Source: Haliclona indistincta
Lineage: Eukaryota; Porifera; Demospongiae; Haplosclerida; Chalinidae
NCBI GenBank assembly: GCA_964017065.1
Contig: OZ024786.1
Coordinates: 7,135,047-7,199,046 of the forward strand
Length of the DNA: 64,000 nt
Reading direction: 5' to 3'
Each line of letters starts with the position of its first letter. Position 1 is the stretch's first letter. Below the pieces are notes generated by a model that was not told where the DNA came from, searched no databases, and saw nothing but the letters and a program-made list of their open reading frames with translations. Made by a program: the position numbers and the translations under genes. Below are positions 11,651 through 22,250 of the stretch, in pieces.

Positions 11651-11948
11651 CTGTTTCCACAGTCAACAACTCGGTATTCCTCTTATGGGCAATTTGATCA
11701 TCAACTGGCTGCACCTACAGGTGAGAATGGTGTCTCATGTTTCTGAACCGCTGTGATAGTTTTTACTGTTGCCTAAATTATATGTAATTATGTGTTTATG
11801 ATGAAAGGTCTTACCCATTAGATCCAATAGATTTAGTCAACTTAAAGTAATTTTTACTTTAAAATGCATACTGACTTTTTTAGAAGGATGTGAGGTGTCG
11901 ACAGTTGCAATCTGTTGCCAATGTAAAATGCTTACTAAAATATATAGG

Positions 11949-12093
11949 TTATACCATGAAAAGGAGGGCAATACGGGATTTAAATCACCGCGGAAACCGA
12001 TAGTATAGACGACCGAGCGCGAAGCGCGAGGGCGTCTATTTCGGTTTCCAAGGTCATTTTAATCCCGTATTGCCCGACTGTTTCATGGTATAA
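11949..12093. mobile_element. 145-bp foldback MITE, TTATACCAT ends
   Basis: Nearly the whole element folds on itself: ends TTATACCATGAAA and TTTCATGGTATAA, centre around GAGCGCGAAGCGCGAG. Same terminal motif as elements at 12099-12528 and 45591-45720. Confidence 0.75.
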
Positions 12094-12098
12094 GGTAT

Positions 12099-12528
12099 TT
12101 ATACCATACTGCGCTCTCAGGTAAGCTTCCCAAGACTACCAAGCACTGAAACAAGCCCTCTACTGTTGCGAGAAGCCAGTGGTGTCGCCGTTTTCATCAT
12201 CGAGCGACGATCGTGTAAGAGCGCGTCGTTTGAATTCATAAGTTAGTGACGACGCTTCAGTTTACTATCTTCCAGCCGTGTAGAAGCGCTACTTTGGGTC
12301 TCACTAGAAGCGCTTAAGCATGGAGAAGCTAACTACGAAGTGTAAGTGCGTGAATCAAATCTTTTTTCAAGCTACGACAGTATAACTGTTTTGTTCACAA
12401 CGGGTCCATTCTGCGGTGTGATAAGTGAAATTGGAGGTGTAATAAGTGAACTGGGAGGTGTAATAAGTGAAATAAATCACCTCGTTTTGAGCAATCTGAT
12501 TGGTCAGAAACATTGAAGTATGGTATAA
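12099..12528. mobile_element. TIR element, TTATACCATACT ends
   Basis: Inverted ends TTATACCATACT (12099) and AGTATGGTATAA (ending 12528). Inside, about three copies of a roughly 26-base unit containing AGGTGTAATAAGTGAA lie at 12412-12472. No transposase. It begins five bases after the previous foldback. Confidence 0.6.
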
Positions 12529-12920
12529 GTAATGTTAACATTTCTACTATTTGTAATTCAGTTGCTAACTTCTTTGGAATGTCCGTCAGCAAGAGCAATC
12601 AGTGTCTTTTTGTGCAGCTGGTATTCTGCATAGTGTGCAAAGCTACCTCAGCTGATAAATCAAGCAAAGATTCATCCGGCATGTCTTCACTGTCGTTCTC
12701 AAGTAATGGATTGGTATCAGACACAATATCTGACTGTATAGTATAATACACGTAGCAAGTTCGTTATAGTCTATTAGGATATGCACAATTTCATATGCAT
12801 ACTACATCAAGTGCATCGTTGGGAGTACCAGTGCCACTTCAAATTGCCATTGAGCCCCATGTAAAGGAATTGAAATAGGATGCATAATCTATACTTACAT
12901 TCTGATCTGGCTGCTGCTGA
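12529..12920. other. No gene seen
   Basis: A 77-codon plus-strand frame at 12513-12746 lacks motifs and overlaps the end of the TIR element. Confidence 0.35.
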
Positions 12921-13067
12921 CTAGTGCCTTCCAAACACTCCTTCACCAATGATGTGAGGCAGAATGTTCAGCATGATTGGTGCAATCTTCTTTGTTTGAA
13001 GTGCAAGAGATGTACAAGCAGAAGGGTAGCGAGAGCCTCGTGTTGCCTGTTGTCTACCAAAAAGAAT
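12921..13067 (-). CDS. C-terminal coding exon, unknown family
   Basis: Minus-strand frame reading FGRQQATRGSRYPSA, then LQTKKIAPIMLNILPHI and ending FGRH with stop TAG at 12921-12923. Protein-like composition. The 5' boundary is uncertain; a candidate acceptor GGTAG lies inside the upstream end. Not recognised. Confidence 0.35.
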   Translation of the reverse strand: MLFGRQQATRGSRYPSACTSLALQTKKIAPIMLNILPHIIGEGVFGRH

Positions 13068-13499
13068 ATTTGAGAGTGTCTATATGCTTTCCTGGTGTTT
13101 CATAAAACTTCCTTTGAGTTGATTATGATAATCATCGTGATTTACATTAAGAAAATTAATTATGATAAAAATAGGTTCACTTACAAGTTGCTGAATCTTG
13201 CAGAAAGTTTTAGACCCTCTGTGATGTATTTCTTAATTTTCTTTCTTGGTCAGTTTTTGAATTGTTTCAGAAGACTCTGATAGGCAGGAAGTAGGACTAT
13301 AGGCACAAGATAAGTCAAGATAAGTGGTATTATACTTATCAGGTCTTATCTACTTGTAATCTTTAGTTTATCTTTATGACTGCATGCACTTAGTGTTCAA
13401 TATAGTGGTTGTGTGGCATCATCGTTTGACACTTCTACAGCTCGAGAATAACCGCTGCAGTCAATAGACTATATTTTCATAACACTTATGCAGGTCAAC

Positions 13500-13594
13500 A
13501 TCTGATGGCTCTGTGAAAAAATGGTCTAGCCATGACTGGTACTTCGGCCAGAATGGAGTGATGTCTTCATTCTCTCTCACGAAGGTGTGCTTCA
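13500..13594 (-). CDS. Short coding fragment, unknown family
   Basis: Minus-strand frame containing HTFVRENEDITPFWPKYQSW followed by DHFFTEPSD. Hydrophobic and aromatic spacing is protein-like. It lies between two other minus-strand fragments and may belong to the same decayed gene. Confidence 0.35.
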
Positions 13595-13893
13595 AAAATT
13601 AAATTATATCTTCCGTTATTGTACATACCAGTACAGCCAGGTGTGATGCATATTGTAAGTGGTCTTTTCCCATTACTGTTGAAATTTTCATGACCATCAT
13701 AATTTTAGTTGTCAGATAAGCTGTTGAATAGTTTACTGCTTTGGTGTGGGGATTGTTCCCAAACACCTGGTTTTTAAAAATTAATAATGATTTAAAATTA
13801 GATAGACCTTTCTCCTCTCTTCCACTGTATACATTCTGTATACATTCTGCAGGCATGTGTTTACCTTCACTAGATCAGTGCTAGCACTTGGTC

Positions 13894-14095
13894 CTAGCAC
13901 TTTCTTGATGATTGTGGAGAGGAACAATCATCATAGCTGTCGGACGTGTCGTGAGTTGATGCTGGCTTGCCGAAGTCGATGCGATGGTGGCTGATCAAGC
14001 ACTCCTCTGCGGTGAGACAGGCTGACGGGTGACTGCGCCAGTGTGCGATGATCCCTGGCGACCTGTAGCTCCAGACTGCCTTAAAGCAGCTCCAC
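13894..14095 (-). CDS. Acidic C-terminal coding fragment
   Basis: Minus-strand frame with HPSACLTAEECLISHHRIDF followed by a Ser/Asp-rich tail (THDTSDSYDD) and stop TAG at 13894-13896. An overlapping Arg/Gln-rich frame is also open here, so the frame choice is uncertain. Confidence 0.3.
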
Positions 14096-14424
14096 GTCTC
14101 ACAGGGGGCATGTCAGATCTTGTGATAAGTCAATCTTCTTCTAGCTGGGCGAGCGACTGGACAGCGTGGATACTGGGCAGAATGTGTCACCATGTGGCAT
14201 GCGCGCGCAAGCTGACCCAGTCCTCTGTCATTAACCGATTTTAAAGATCTTGTCTTTCAAAATAATTAATAAATATTGTCAGTTTTATTCTAACTTAGCA
14301 ACATACACATACTATAGATTCAGTTAGAGGATTTTAGCTTTAAAAAACTAGCACGTTAACTATATTTAGTATGATATTATGATTATGTGATGCATGAAAT
14401 CATACACCTCACTGCTGCTGATTG

Positions 14425-14497
14425 TATCAGAAGAGTCATTATCGTCCTCATTAGTGAGTAGCCTTTTTTGTGGACTAATCACAACTTGTGGTTGTGG
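14425..14497 (-). repeat. Dispersed coding segment, copy 1
   Basis: On the minus strand it reads PQVVISPQKRLLTNEDDNDS. Nearly the same 65-70 bases occur at 42375-42447. The acidic peptide could be the tail of a transposase-type protein. Confidence 0.6.
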
Positions 14498-14581
14498 AGC
14501 AGTTCAAATGGTTGTTTGGAAAGATGTCAATACTTATTGTCATGCATGGACCAAAATAATCACCACAGCACACCTGATGGT

Positions 14582-14806
14582 TCAGAGAGTCCTTATTTTA
14601 TATGCTAGATGCATAACTGATTCCCGGCTTAGACCAAATCCCATGTCAGCCATTTCTATCAAGTAACTTGCTAGTTTGTCTTCTTCTTCTTTGAGTACAG
14701 TACTTGGACCTGGCCTACAACCACATTCCACTGTGCCATTAACACGCCTTCGAAGAGTCTCAAACGGAACATTATACAATCTAGCCGCTTCTCTATTGTC
14801 ATGCAC
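14582..14806 (-). pseudogene. pogo/Tigger-type HTH_psq N-terminal fragment
   Basis: Minus-strand 74-codon frame. Residues 5-30 read AARLYNVPFETLRRRVNG, the pipsqueak-type helix-turn-helix of pogo/CENP-B-like transposases; CGCRPGPSTVLKEEEDKLAS and a helix ending LSRESVMHLAY follow, which is the start of the CENPB-type HTH. The DDE catalytic region is absent downstream, so this is a truncated copy or the first exon of a lost gene. Confidence 0.75.
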
Positions 14807-15022
14807 TAGCTGACATCCAGAAGAGTGCCAGCAATGGCCACCAAACTAAGGCTTAACACAAATACAGCTTTCAATAACAAATCTGTCATATTGTAATCTG
14901 ACTTACTATAATACGCAAGTTCCAGCAACTCACCCACTTAACCTATCATAATAATATGTCACACAAAATCACAACACTGGTTACTGGAGTGGGCTCAGCA
15001 ACTGGCAGTGAGAGAGGGGCAG

Positions 15023-15247
15023 CAGTACATGTTCGTATCAATATGTTGCACAATGGGAACATAAGCTCAGTACATGTTCATATCAACATAATACACTATG
15101 GGAACATAAGCTCAGTACATGTTCGTATCAACATATTACACTATGGGAACATAAGCTCAGTACATGTTCGTATCAACATGTTACACAGTGGGAACATCAG
15201 CTCAGTACATGTTCGTATCAACATGTTACACAGTGGAAATGGTACTC
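15023..15247. repeat. 45-bp minisatellite, five units
   Basis: Units begin CAGTACATGTTCGTATCAA at 15023, 15068, 15113, 15158 and 15203. The period is a multiple of three, so the plus strand stays open (14956-15276) with 15-residue repeats containing SSVHVRINMLH. No evidence that this is translated. Confidence 0.9.
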
Positions 15248-15392
15248 TAATCTTTGTACAATGTACATTTTTGTAATACGGTATCTTTCCTCTGCTAAGC
15301 ATAAAAGCACTTTGAATTGTTTCTGCAACTATATGAAGGCAATTACAATTACTGGTCGTGACATTACAAGCTCATGCATGAGCACGCTACAG

Positions 15393-15704
15393 GTTCAACT
15401 TCTCTCTCATGTCATTTTAGACCTTTAGTACATATTCCTCCCTAGTTGAGTACTGCTTTGACTCGTTTAGGAATAAAAATTCTGCTTGGCACCACACTAG
15501 TTCGATCGGACTCAATTCACAATGGTATTTCGGGTAGAAAACGCATACATTCCCCCGAATCTCAACCAGATGTTCGAGCAGTGTTTTTGGATTTGTAAAA
15601 TTCGATGCTTTCAACTTCTCTCTCATGTCATTTTAGACCTGTAGTGCATATCCCTCTCTAGTTGAGTACTGCTTTGACTTGTTTAGGAAGGAATAAAAAT
15701 TCTG
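15393..15704. repeat. Direct duplication of about 90 bp
   Basis: 15393-15483 is repeated at 15611-15704, starting TTCAACTTCTCTCTCATGTC and ending AATAAAAATTCTG. The duplication includes the 3' part of a transposase coding fragment on the minus strand, so it arose within that element. Confidence 0.8.
15417..15626 (-). pseudogene. DDE transposase C-terminal fragment
   Basis: Minus-strand frame of 69 codons. The centre reads FYPKYHCELSPIELVWCQAE, matching the DDE-endonuclease motif in which HCELNPIE...W surrounds the last catalytic Glu. LLEHLVEIRG precedes it, as expected. The rest of the catalytic domain is missing, and part of the fragment is duplicated nearby. Exact superfamily unassigned. 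Confidence 0.65.
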
Positions 15705-15737
15705 TCCATTTCAGAGTCTTTTTTTTCTTTTATAATA

Positions 15738-16741
15738 GTCTTCAATAGACTTTAAATGCAATTTACATGGAGTAGAAAAGCTCTGGACGGAATTGAAATA
15801 TCTCATCTTGGCTGCTGGGTACTCATCTGCTTTTAACACAACCATCCTCGCTTATGAAGATTACCAGGAGAAGCTAAGACAAGATCCGTCTAGTGCAGAG
15901 GGTTCTCAAGCGCTCGACATAGAGCAGTTGCTTAGATTCAGTCAGATGTGTGGCACTGTCGGCGACCATGCTGCTAATAAAGCACTGATTAAGGTACACG
16001 TGAAGACGCTTACAGGAAAGACAATAGAGATAGCGGTGCCAGTAGATGCTACCGTACAGCGTCTTAAAGGAGCCATAGAAGACAAGGAGCGCATTCCAGT
16101 GGAGCAACAGCGGCTAGTATTCTCATCAGCTTCTTTAGAAGATGAGAAGACACTTGAGCATTATGGAATACACTCTGAGTCTACAGTAATGATGATTATA
16201 AGGTTAAAGGGTGGTGCTACCATGTTGTATCACGTGGACACGTCTTTTCTTGATCCTCGGTTTGATTACAACTTCTCTGGAATGAAAGACGATGGCACTA
16301 AGTTAATGAGGAGGATATCAATTCTATAGGCCGTACAGATGGAAAAAGATTGCTCTAAAAGTCCTCAATCGTTACTCAGACAATGTCTGGTTGGGTCCCA
16401 ATGGTTTGAGGGTGGATGATTCCCCAGGGGAGTGGCCTGTATCGTATCATGGGAGTGGTACCAATGAAGAAGGGAAGAACATAGCTCAGTATGGCTCAGA
16501 GCAGACCAAGGGGAAAGGGGACGTCTATGAGAGAGGCATCTTCATGTCACCTGACATTGCTGTCGCTGCTAAGTTTGCAAGCACTTTTGAACACGCCGGC
16601 AGAAGCTACAGAATGGTATTACAGAACAGAGTGAACCCAGAGGGTCTGAGGATGGTAGGAGGCGGAGCTGGTGAACAGTACTGGATTCAATCCAAACCAG
16701 AATTCGTTAGACCATATGGAATATGCATACAATCAGTTTAA
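15738..16741 (+). pseudogene. Ubiquitin-like plus predicted ART-domain fusion, one frameshift
   Basis: The frame opens after a pyrimidine-rich AG at 15737 and lacks an obvious ATG. A 65-residue N-terminal region is followed by a 76-residue ubiquitin-like domain (15988-16215) that keeps KTLTGKT, DKE.IP..QQRL.F and a final GG. By alignment it keeps Lys at positions 6, 11, 27 and 33 but lacks 29, 48 and 63. After GG comes FLDPRFDYNF; then the frame breaks between 16301 and 16312 and resumes in another frame to 16741. The second part has WPVSYHGSGT, RGIFMSPDIAVAAKF, MVLQNRVNPEG and GEQYWIQ. The H, G-I-F/Y and E spacing resembles PARP-type ADP-ribosyltransferases; this is inference. The usual Tyr is Phe here. 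The break may be decay or an assembly error. Confidence 0.7.
15988..16215 (+). other. Ubiquitin-like domain
   Basis: 76 codons aligning residue for residue with ubiquitin. The hydrophobic patch is partly altered (Ile44 to Val, His68 to Met, Val70 to Ile), Arg72 is kept, and it ends LKGG directly followed by Ala, so a deubiquitinase could in principle release it. Confidence 0.85.
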
Positions 16742-17511
16742 ACATGAACAAACAAGTCCCTCAGAATTGTAAATTTTTCTTTTAATTGTGTGCTAGTTTG
16801 TGATAACAGTATTAAAAAAACAACAGATTTTGCTTCTATGACATGGGTATGATTAAGCTGTCAAGCCTCTATCTCGTCACTATTGCTGATAGGAGCATTG
16901 TTATGGACCTGGCGTATAGAACAGAGGGACTGAAATGTCACATGATTGCCAGATGGTGAAAATATCAACGATATTAGGTCGGTACAGCAACCGATATTGC
17001 ATTCCTCGAGGCTGATGGAGAGAGTTTCCCAAGAACAAGAATACAATGACTGTGATATGCAATATTTCAACCGAGTCATGAAGTTTCTTAGACATTTTGT
17101 ACAAGGAGTGTATTGATGAAATGCGAGTCCCAATGAGAGAGAAAGATCAATGCAATATGGAATAATGTTCTGTTGAGGTGTATAAATCCACTAGAGGTGG
17201 TTGCTAAGATTAGGTTCTCTACAGCTATCCTACTATTGATTGTATGCTTGAGAACTGATCATCTGCATGGTTTGACCTTGCCAATCTTTCAACAGACTTG
17301 TGGTCGTTTGTTAAGCTATCACTACTACTAGTCACCATTCACCATCTGTCCCAGCTATCACCTTCTCACCATCTGTCCCAAAAAACTGGTTGTTTTGAAG
17401 TTTCAGTCTTAATCTGAGAAAAATAAATTGTAAGTACCAAAGGTTTTCAGTTCGCTCCGGCTTGCCCTCTCATTTTTACCTTTCCAGTAAAAATCAAGTA
17501 ACTGGAAGTTG
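16742..17511. other. 3' flank of the Ubl-ART gene; no gene seen
   Basis: AT-rich. A 90-codon minus-strand frame at 16861-17133 is Cys/Ser-rich but has no recognised pattern. Confidence 0.4.
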
Positions 17512-17518
17512 GTATCAT

Positions 17519-18211
17519 CAGGAGTCCATAATCAACCGCGCCTACTAAGAGTAGGAGTGTGAATCGCCCACGCTTTAATTGGATTTTCTGCCAGCGAACT
17601 GTCGCTAGCGGATATACTATTTTTAGCGCTTGAAGATGGCAGCTCGATACTGAAGACAGAGAGTTGTCTATGATCTAAGCGCTGAGGAAGCATCCTGGTC
17701 TCTATTTCTAGCTCGATTTATAATGCCGTCGTTGCCTTCGCCAATCCTCGTGAGCGTGGCTGTCTTCCGTTCGATCAAAGCTTCGTGTCATATCACTGGT
17801 CAGCTGTTTCTCAGAGTTCCATTCCTTACCTGAGTTGTAACAGTAGTTGTTACGGTTAGTGGCAGCGATAAAACACATAACTGAAGCGGAACAGCTAGGC
17901 TGACAAGTCAACACAGCAGCTCCAAGGTTCCAGTTGTATGATCGAGCGATAAATAGCTTCGAAACAATCAGATAGCCGAACCACGAATGTACAGGTGATC
18001 TAGCGACGCCACGATGTGGCTGGATAGGCTATCAGATGCTTTCACGAGTACATGCAGTTGCTTTCAGGTTGCCCATGTTCAAGGAGGTGCGGTCTAGCTG
18101 CACTAAAAATAGTATATCCGCTAGCGACAGCTCGCTGGCAGAAAATCCAATTAAAGCGTGGGCGATTCACACTCCTACTCTTTAGTAGGCGCGGTTGATT
18201 ATGGACTCCTG
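17519..18211. mobile_element. MITE with about 108-bp TIRs and 7-bp TSD
   Basis: TIRs begin CAGGAGTCCATAATCAACC (17519) and are mirrored at 18101-18211 with only a few differences. The flanks repeat GTATCAT at 17512-17518 and 18212-18218. The core has no transposase. The CAG start suggests hAT, but hAT normally makes 8-bp duplications, so the superfamily is open. Confidence 0.85.
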
Positions 18212-18218
18212 GTATCAT

Positions 18219-18604
18219 ATAGCACAGTGGCTGCAGAATGGGTCAAATAATATTGTCATGTAATCCCGTACACATTTCATAGTAATGTAACATACCTACA
18301 CTTGGCTCTCCAGCGCGCCTGCGTCTTGTATGCATGACTCTAAACTTATAGGTACACCAACATGGAATACATATCGTACACCAATCCAAAAGCAGAGGTA
18401 GCAACAACAAGGCTCCGTCCAGTTGAGAGTACTGCTTTCTTGTTTCTTCACCAGTGTAGGCTGCTGCTGTGATGTTTGTGTATCATTATAATTATAATAA
18501 ATTATTTTTATCACACTTATTTGAAAACATAAATATTAAATGCGACAATTCATACTTTCATGCTAATCCTTTATCTGCTGAAGTTTTTCCATATTATAAG
18601 TGCA
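18219..18604. other. No gene seen
   Basis: AT-rich; a minus-strand 72-codon frame at 18296-18514 has no motif. Confidence 0.4.
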
Positions 18605-19158
18605 TTACAGGAGGTGGTTTTTGAATTTCATCAGCAAGATACTCCCCCAAGATAGGCCCACGCGAGCTTTTGAGTACAAAATTAGATAGGTATGTATATT
18701 GATGTTGACAGTTAATAGGACACAGAATTTAGTTCGCATACATAGTGGGATGGTGTACTTGGTTACTTTGTACGTTGCATCAAGAAGAGTCATGGTTCCA
18801 CCATATCATTCAACTAGCAGCTCTTGGTGTACATCAATCAGGTCATTGTAACCAATTCAGTGGTCAATATACTTAATGTCATACCATCCATGATTCTCTT
18901 TATTGGTAGTCCTTGCAGTTTGATGGACATGCTCTCTTTGATGGTATTTGAAAGTTGGAGATGCTTGGATTCACTCACACCTAACTCATGGTTAGTATTT
19001 GTAGCTATGTAGCTCACTTCAACAGCACCAGTACTAGAGTCTACTGTAGCATAGATCCACAGAGGTGCAATAGTCATCCAGTAGTTGGAGAAAGTTCTCC
19101 TAATGCTTATCATTGTCAGGAACTTTGTCACCGATAAGCAGAGGTAGATACCACGCAA
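18605..19158 (-). pseudogene. MULE-type transposase, decayed
   Basis: Minus strand. The first part (19158 to about 18850) reads ESKHLQLSNTIKESMSIKLQ and PIKRIMDG, the helical region preceding the catalytic core in Mutator-like elements found in sponges and cnidarians. The second part reads HQELLVE, stop TGA, YGGTMTLLDATYKVTKYTIP; LLDATYK is the first catalytic Asp motif of the MULE domain. At least one frame change (near 18850) and the TGA, where a Trp codon TGG is expected, separate the parts. The remaining catalytic residues downstream are lost. Clear dead copy. Confidence 0.7.
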
Positions 19159-21701
19159 GGCACCAAGTTTGTGATGCTACATAAACAATTGTTATTGATT
19201 GTTATTGCTTCTCTAACATTACCTGATTGCTATTTTTCTTCAGTTGGGGTCAGATGACAACGCCGATTTCGACGTTTGCATGTGGTTGTTGAGGTTCTTC
19301 ACTGTCTCTCATCGGCAAATACTCGTAAATAATTTTGCAATGACATTGTTGCTTCTATGTTGTTTTAGTTGGCAAGTATCAGTGTGTCTGTCAGATGTTC
19401 TGTGAAGAGGTTAGCAGCAAGTTCAGACTGAATTTTGTCATTATTTATATGCTGGATTTTGAATTCTGAATTTTGTCAAATTCAGTCAGTGTTTGGATTT
19501 TTCTGTATTTATTCGTACTTTGCCGTAGAATTGCATCGACCACGTGTGATCAACATCGCTATTTATACAGTGTTTGTCTATTGGTGAAAGACGGCGACCA
19601 GCGAGATCTTGTATAAACTAAAAGATAGACTGAATTTGATTGCCTTGATTTTTCATTGGGTAGTCTCTCTTGCGACTAGGGTTCATCACTTTAATGGTGT
19701 AGTTCAGTTTCTCGACAGGTCGGGGAGACAACAACAACGTTGCTTTTGTATTTGATACATTTTTCAGGTCACACTATAGAAATGAAATATTGGTAGAGGC
19801 GGGGTTTGTAATTTTCCTTACACACTATTATTTTTTAATATTAACGCTATTAATTTTCTATGATGATAGAATAATATTTTTATTAACACATGCTGTGGTT
19901 AGTAGAACATGTTAGTAGAACAGGTCAATCGTACTGAACATCTGTTACATGGTTATTTTAGCATTAGTGTGGATAGTTTTACCATAAAAATCAGCACTTA
20001 TGTTTCCGCTAGCTCACTCTCATAGGTCTCTTTTATAACAGTAAGCTGTGATCATAATGCTGCATCTTATGATGTATTAACTTAGTAATAAATTTATACT
20101 ACTAATACTGTGTGGTTCTCCTGGGATTGCTGTAAAGCCTTTAGTGACACATTTGCTTCCTGTCCACTGTTAAAACAACCTTTGATAAAACTTATGAAAA
20201 TTGGAGATAAGAATGAGCTCACTGGAAGGGGCAGGGAAAAGTGGAAATATTATGAAGCCAAGGCTGTACTAAAACTAAAAACCTTAATATCCACTCTTCA
20301 GTGCTCAACAGTGCTCTCTTCGGACATTAACTCAGGTCCGAACTCATCCCAATATTTGAGTTATGCCGTCTTAGCATGCTTCTTACGTCTGTCGGTCTAA
20401 TAGCTTTCCAAAGACACCGACCATTGTCTATGCACTCTCTCCTATACTTAAGTTACTGTTCAACTTCTAAGCCGTCCTAGAATTCCTGAGTACATACCAC
20501 CATGTCTGTGTGTCCCGGGATTGGGTCTGAGTGTCCCGGGATTTCCAAGTGGATTCCCTGTGGTGGTATTTCCAAGTATACTGGGATATCTATCGTATGA
20601 AGGAGGTACCCCATGTCTGAGTATCCCAGGATTCCTGAGTACTTTCTCCCATTCTGGGTCGCTGTGATTATTCTTTGTATACACTTTTTATTATCAGCCA
20701 TGCATGATAAACATATCACAAGAATACATATCATCGTGGTAAAGCACATCTAAACAGTGCTGTGCGGTCACTCTTGTGTCTGCGTTTCAATGGTTTGGAC
20801 TATTGATTTACATTTGCCAACATTGGTATAACAAATAATTCATATGCATGTGTTCATGAGTAAACAAAGGACTGCCAGCTAGTGTGATAAGTATATAGAA
20901 TGGCTGGAACAAGTAGCAAAAATTAAGGTAAGTATGCTATTTCATCGTGTGCTGATAATTATCTGAATTATCGCAGGATTGTATGTTTATCACACTCAGC
21001 TCTGTCGTGTGCTATGATTGACATCAACCATACCTCAGTGAAATAAATAACACTCTGGCAGGTTAGTAACTGTTAAATTATTATAATAATGACTTACGTG
21101 ATTTCATTCTGAAGTAGCGTATCAGCGTACTGTTTCACTGAAATACCAAACGCCATTAGTTTGGCGCTGAATTCCAACTTCTCATCTTCAGGTATTTCAA
21201 CCTTTTCAAATTTGTATGTCTAGGCAATAAAACAATAATTAACAGCTATTCGAAATGGTGTTCTGTTAACCATACATACCATGCTGGTTCCTCTTGTTTG
21301 TTTTTGCTCTTCTACTTTGCCGAGGCCAAACACAGCAGTTCGGATGGATTTTAGTGACGGCCCATAAGCCATAGGTCATCAATATTGGCTGCAGCTAGTT
21401 ACCATTGTTCAAACTTCAGCCATTAATTTTATATACCCTAGGAATGGGCAGTGCCTTTGATATCACACTCACATCAAATATCATGTTTCATTATGTACAC
21501 ATACATCTTACCATTGTATTTGTTCTCAGAACAATTCTCATAGTACTTGACATTAATAAGTACCCATGATTGCTATGCAGAATCTCTATTACTTAGAGGT
21601 ACTCTCACCTCTACTACTTAGAGGTTACATGATGTAAGGGTGCCAAAAGGATTTCCTGAGAAGTACACAGACAGTTTTCAGCGTGTCCTAATTGTCTTAT
21701 A
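19159..21701. other. AT-rich, no supported gene
   Basis: A plus-strand 96-codon frame at 20110-20400 shows no motif. At 20470-20650 there are imperfect repeats around CCCGGGATT and CCCAGGATTCCTGAGTA, giving minus-strand peptides with NPGTLR/NPGTHR. No exon could be supported. Confidence 0.4.
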
Positions 21702-22250
21702 AGAGAGATTAAGTTTTTATTACCTGTACGTGTAACGTGCACGCGTAACGTGTAAAAGATCACGTGAGCGCTACAATAAGTGGGCTGGGCTGGCTTACCC
21801 GTTGATTTTATCCGTACAGTGCGTGTAGACCACTGTTTACAGGTTGGCAGTTTACCTGTGGATTTTGTTGCTCAAAGTTTCATCAATTCCACGTTTGTTA
21901 CAGATGTATGTGTAGCTTGATTCCTGCTCTACTTGCTCGACTTTTCGAAACGCCGATACGAGCTGTCCTTCGCCCGTACAAGTCGTCAGAGCAGGAACGA
22001 CCATGGCTCACCAAGCTGCTGGTTAGTTTGTCGAGCTACAAGCGTTTTGTTTACCCTTTGAACCATGCTCAACGCGAATCCTGGTCGTCTCTTGTCTTCT
22101 TAGCTACACACCCGAGCGCTCTGCTACATGCTTGAGTACAGGTATTACCCGCTACGCCTGCAAAACTTAATCGCCGTTAGTAGCCTGCCTGTGACGTCTA
22201 ACGCGAGTCTACAGGTTACACGTTACGCGTTCGTAAAACTTAACCTCTCT
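21702..22250. mobile_element. TIR element, AGAGAGRTTAAG ends
   Basis: Left end AGAGAGATTAAGTTTTT, right end AAAACTTAACCTCTCT, with subterminal blocks of ACGTGTAACGTG type also inverted. A 75-codon plus-strand frame (21908-22135) inside has no recognised domain. Target duplication not clear. Confidence 0.55.

Noticed and set aside
14956..15276. 106-codon open frame with 15-residue repeats
   Set aside because: It is fully explained by a 45-bp minisatellite whose period is divisible by three; no splice sites or start context support translation.
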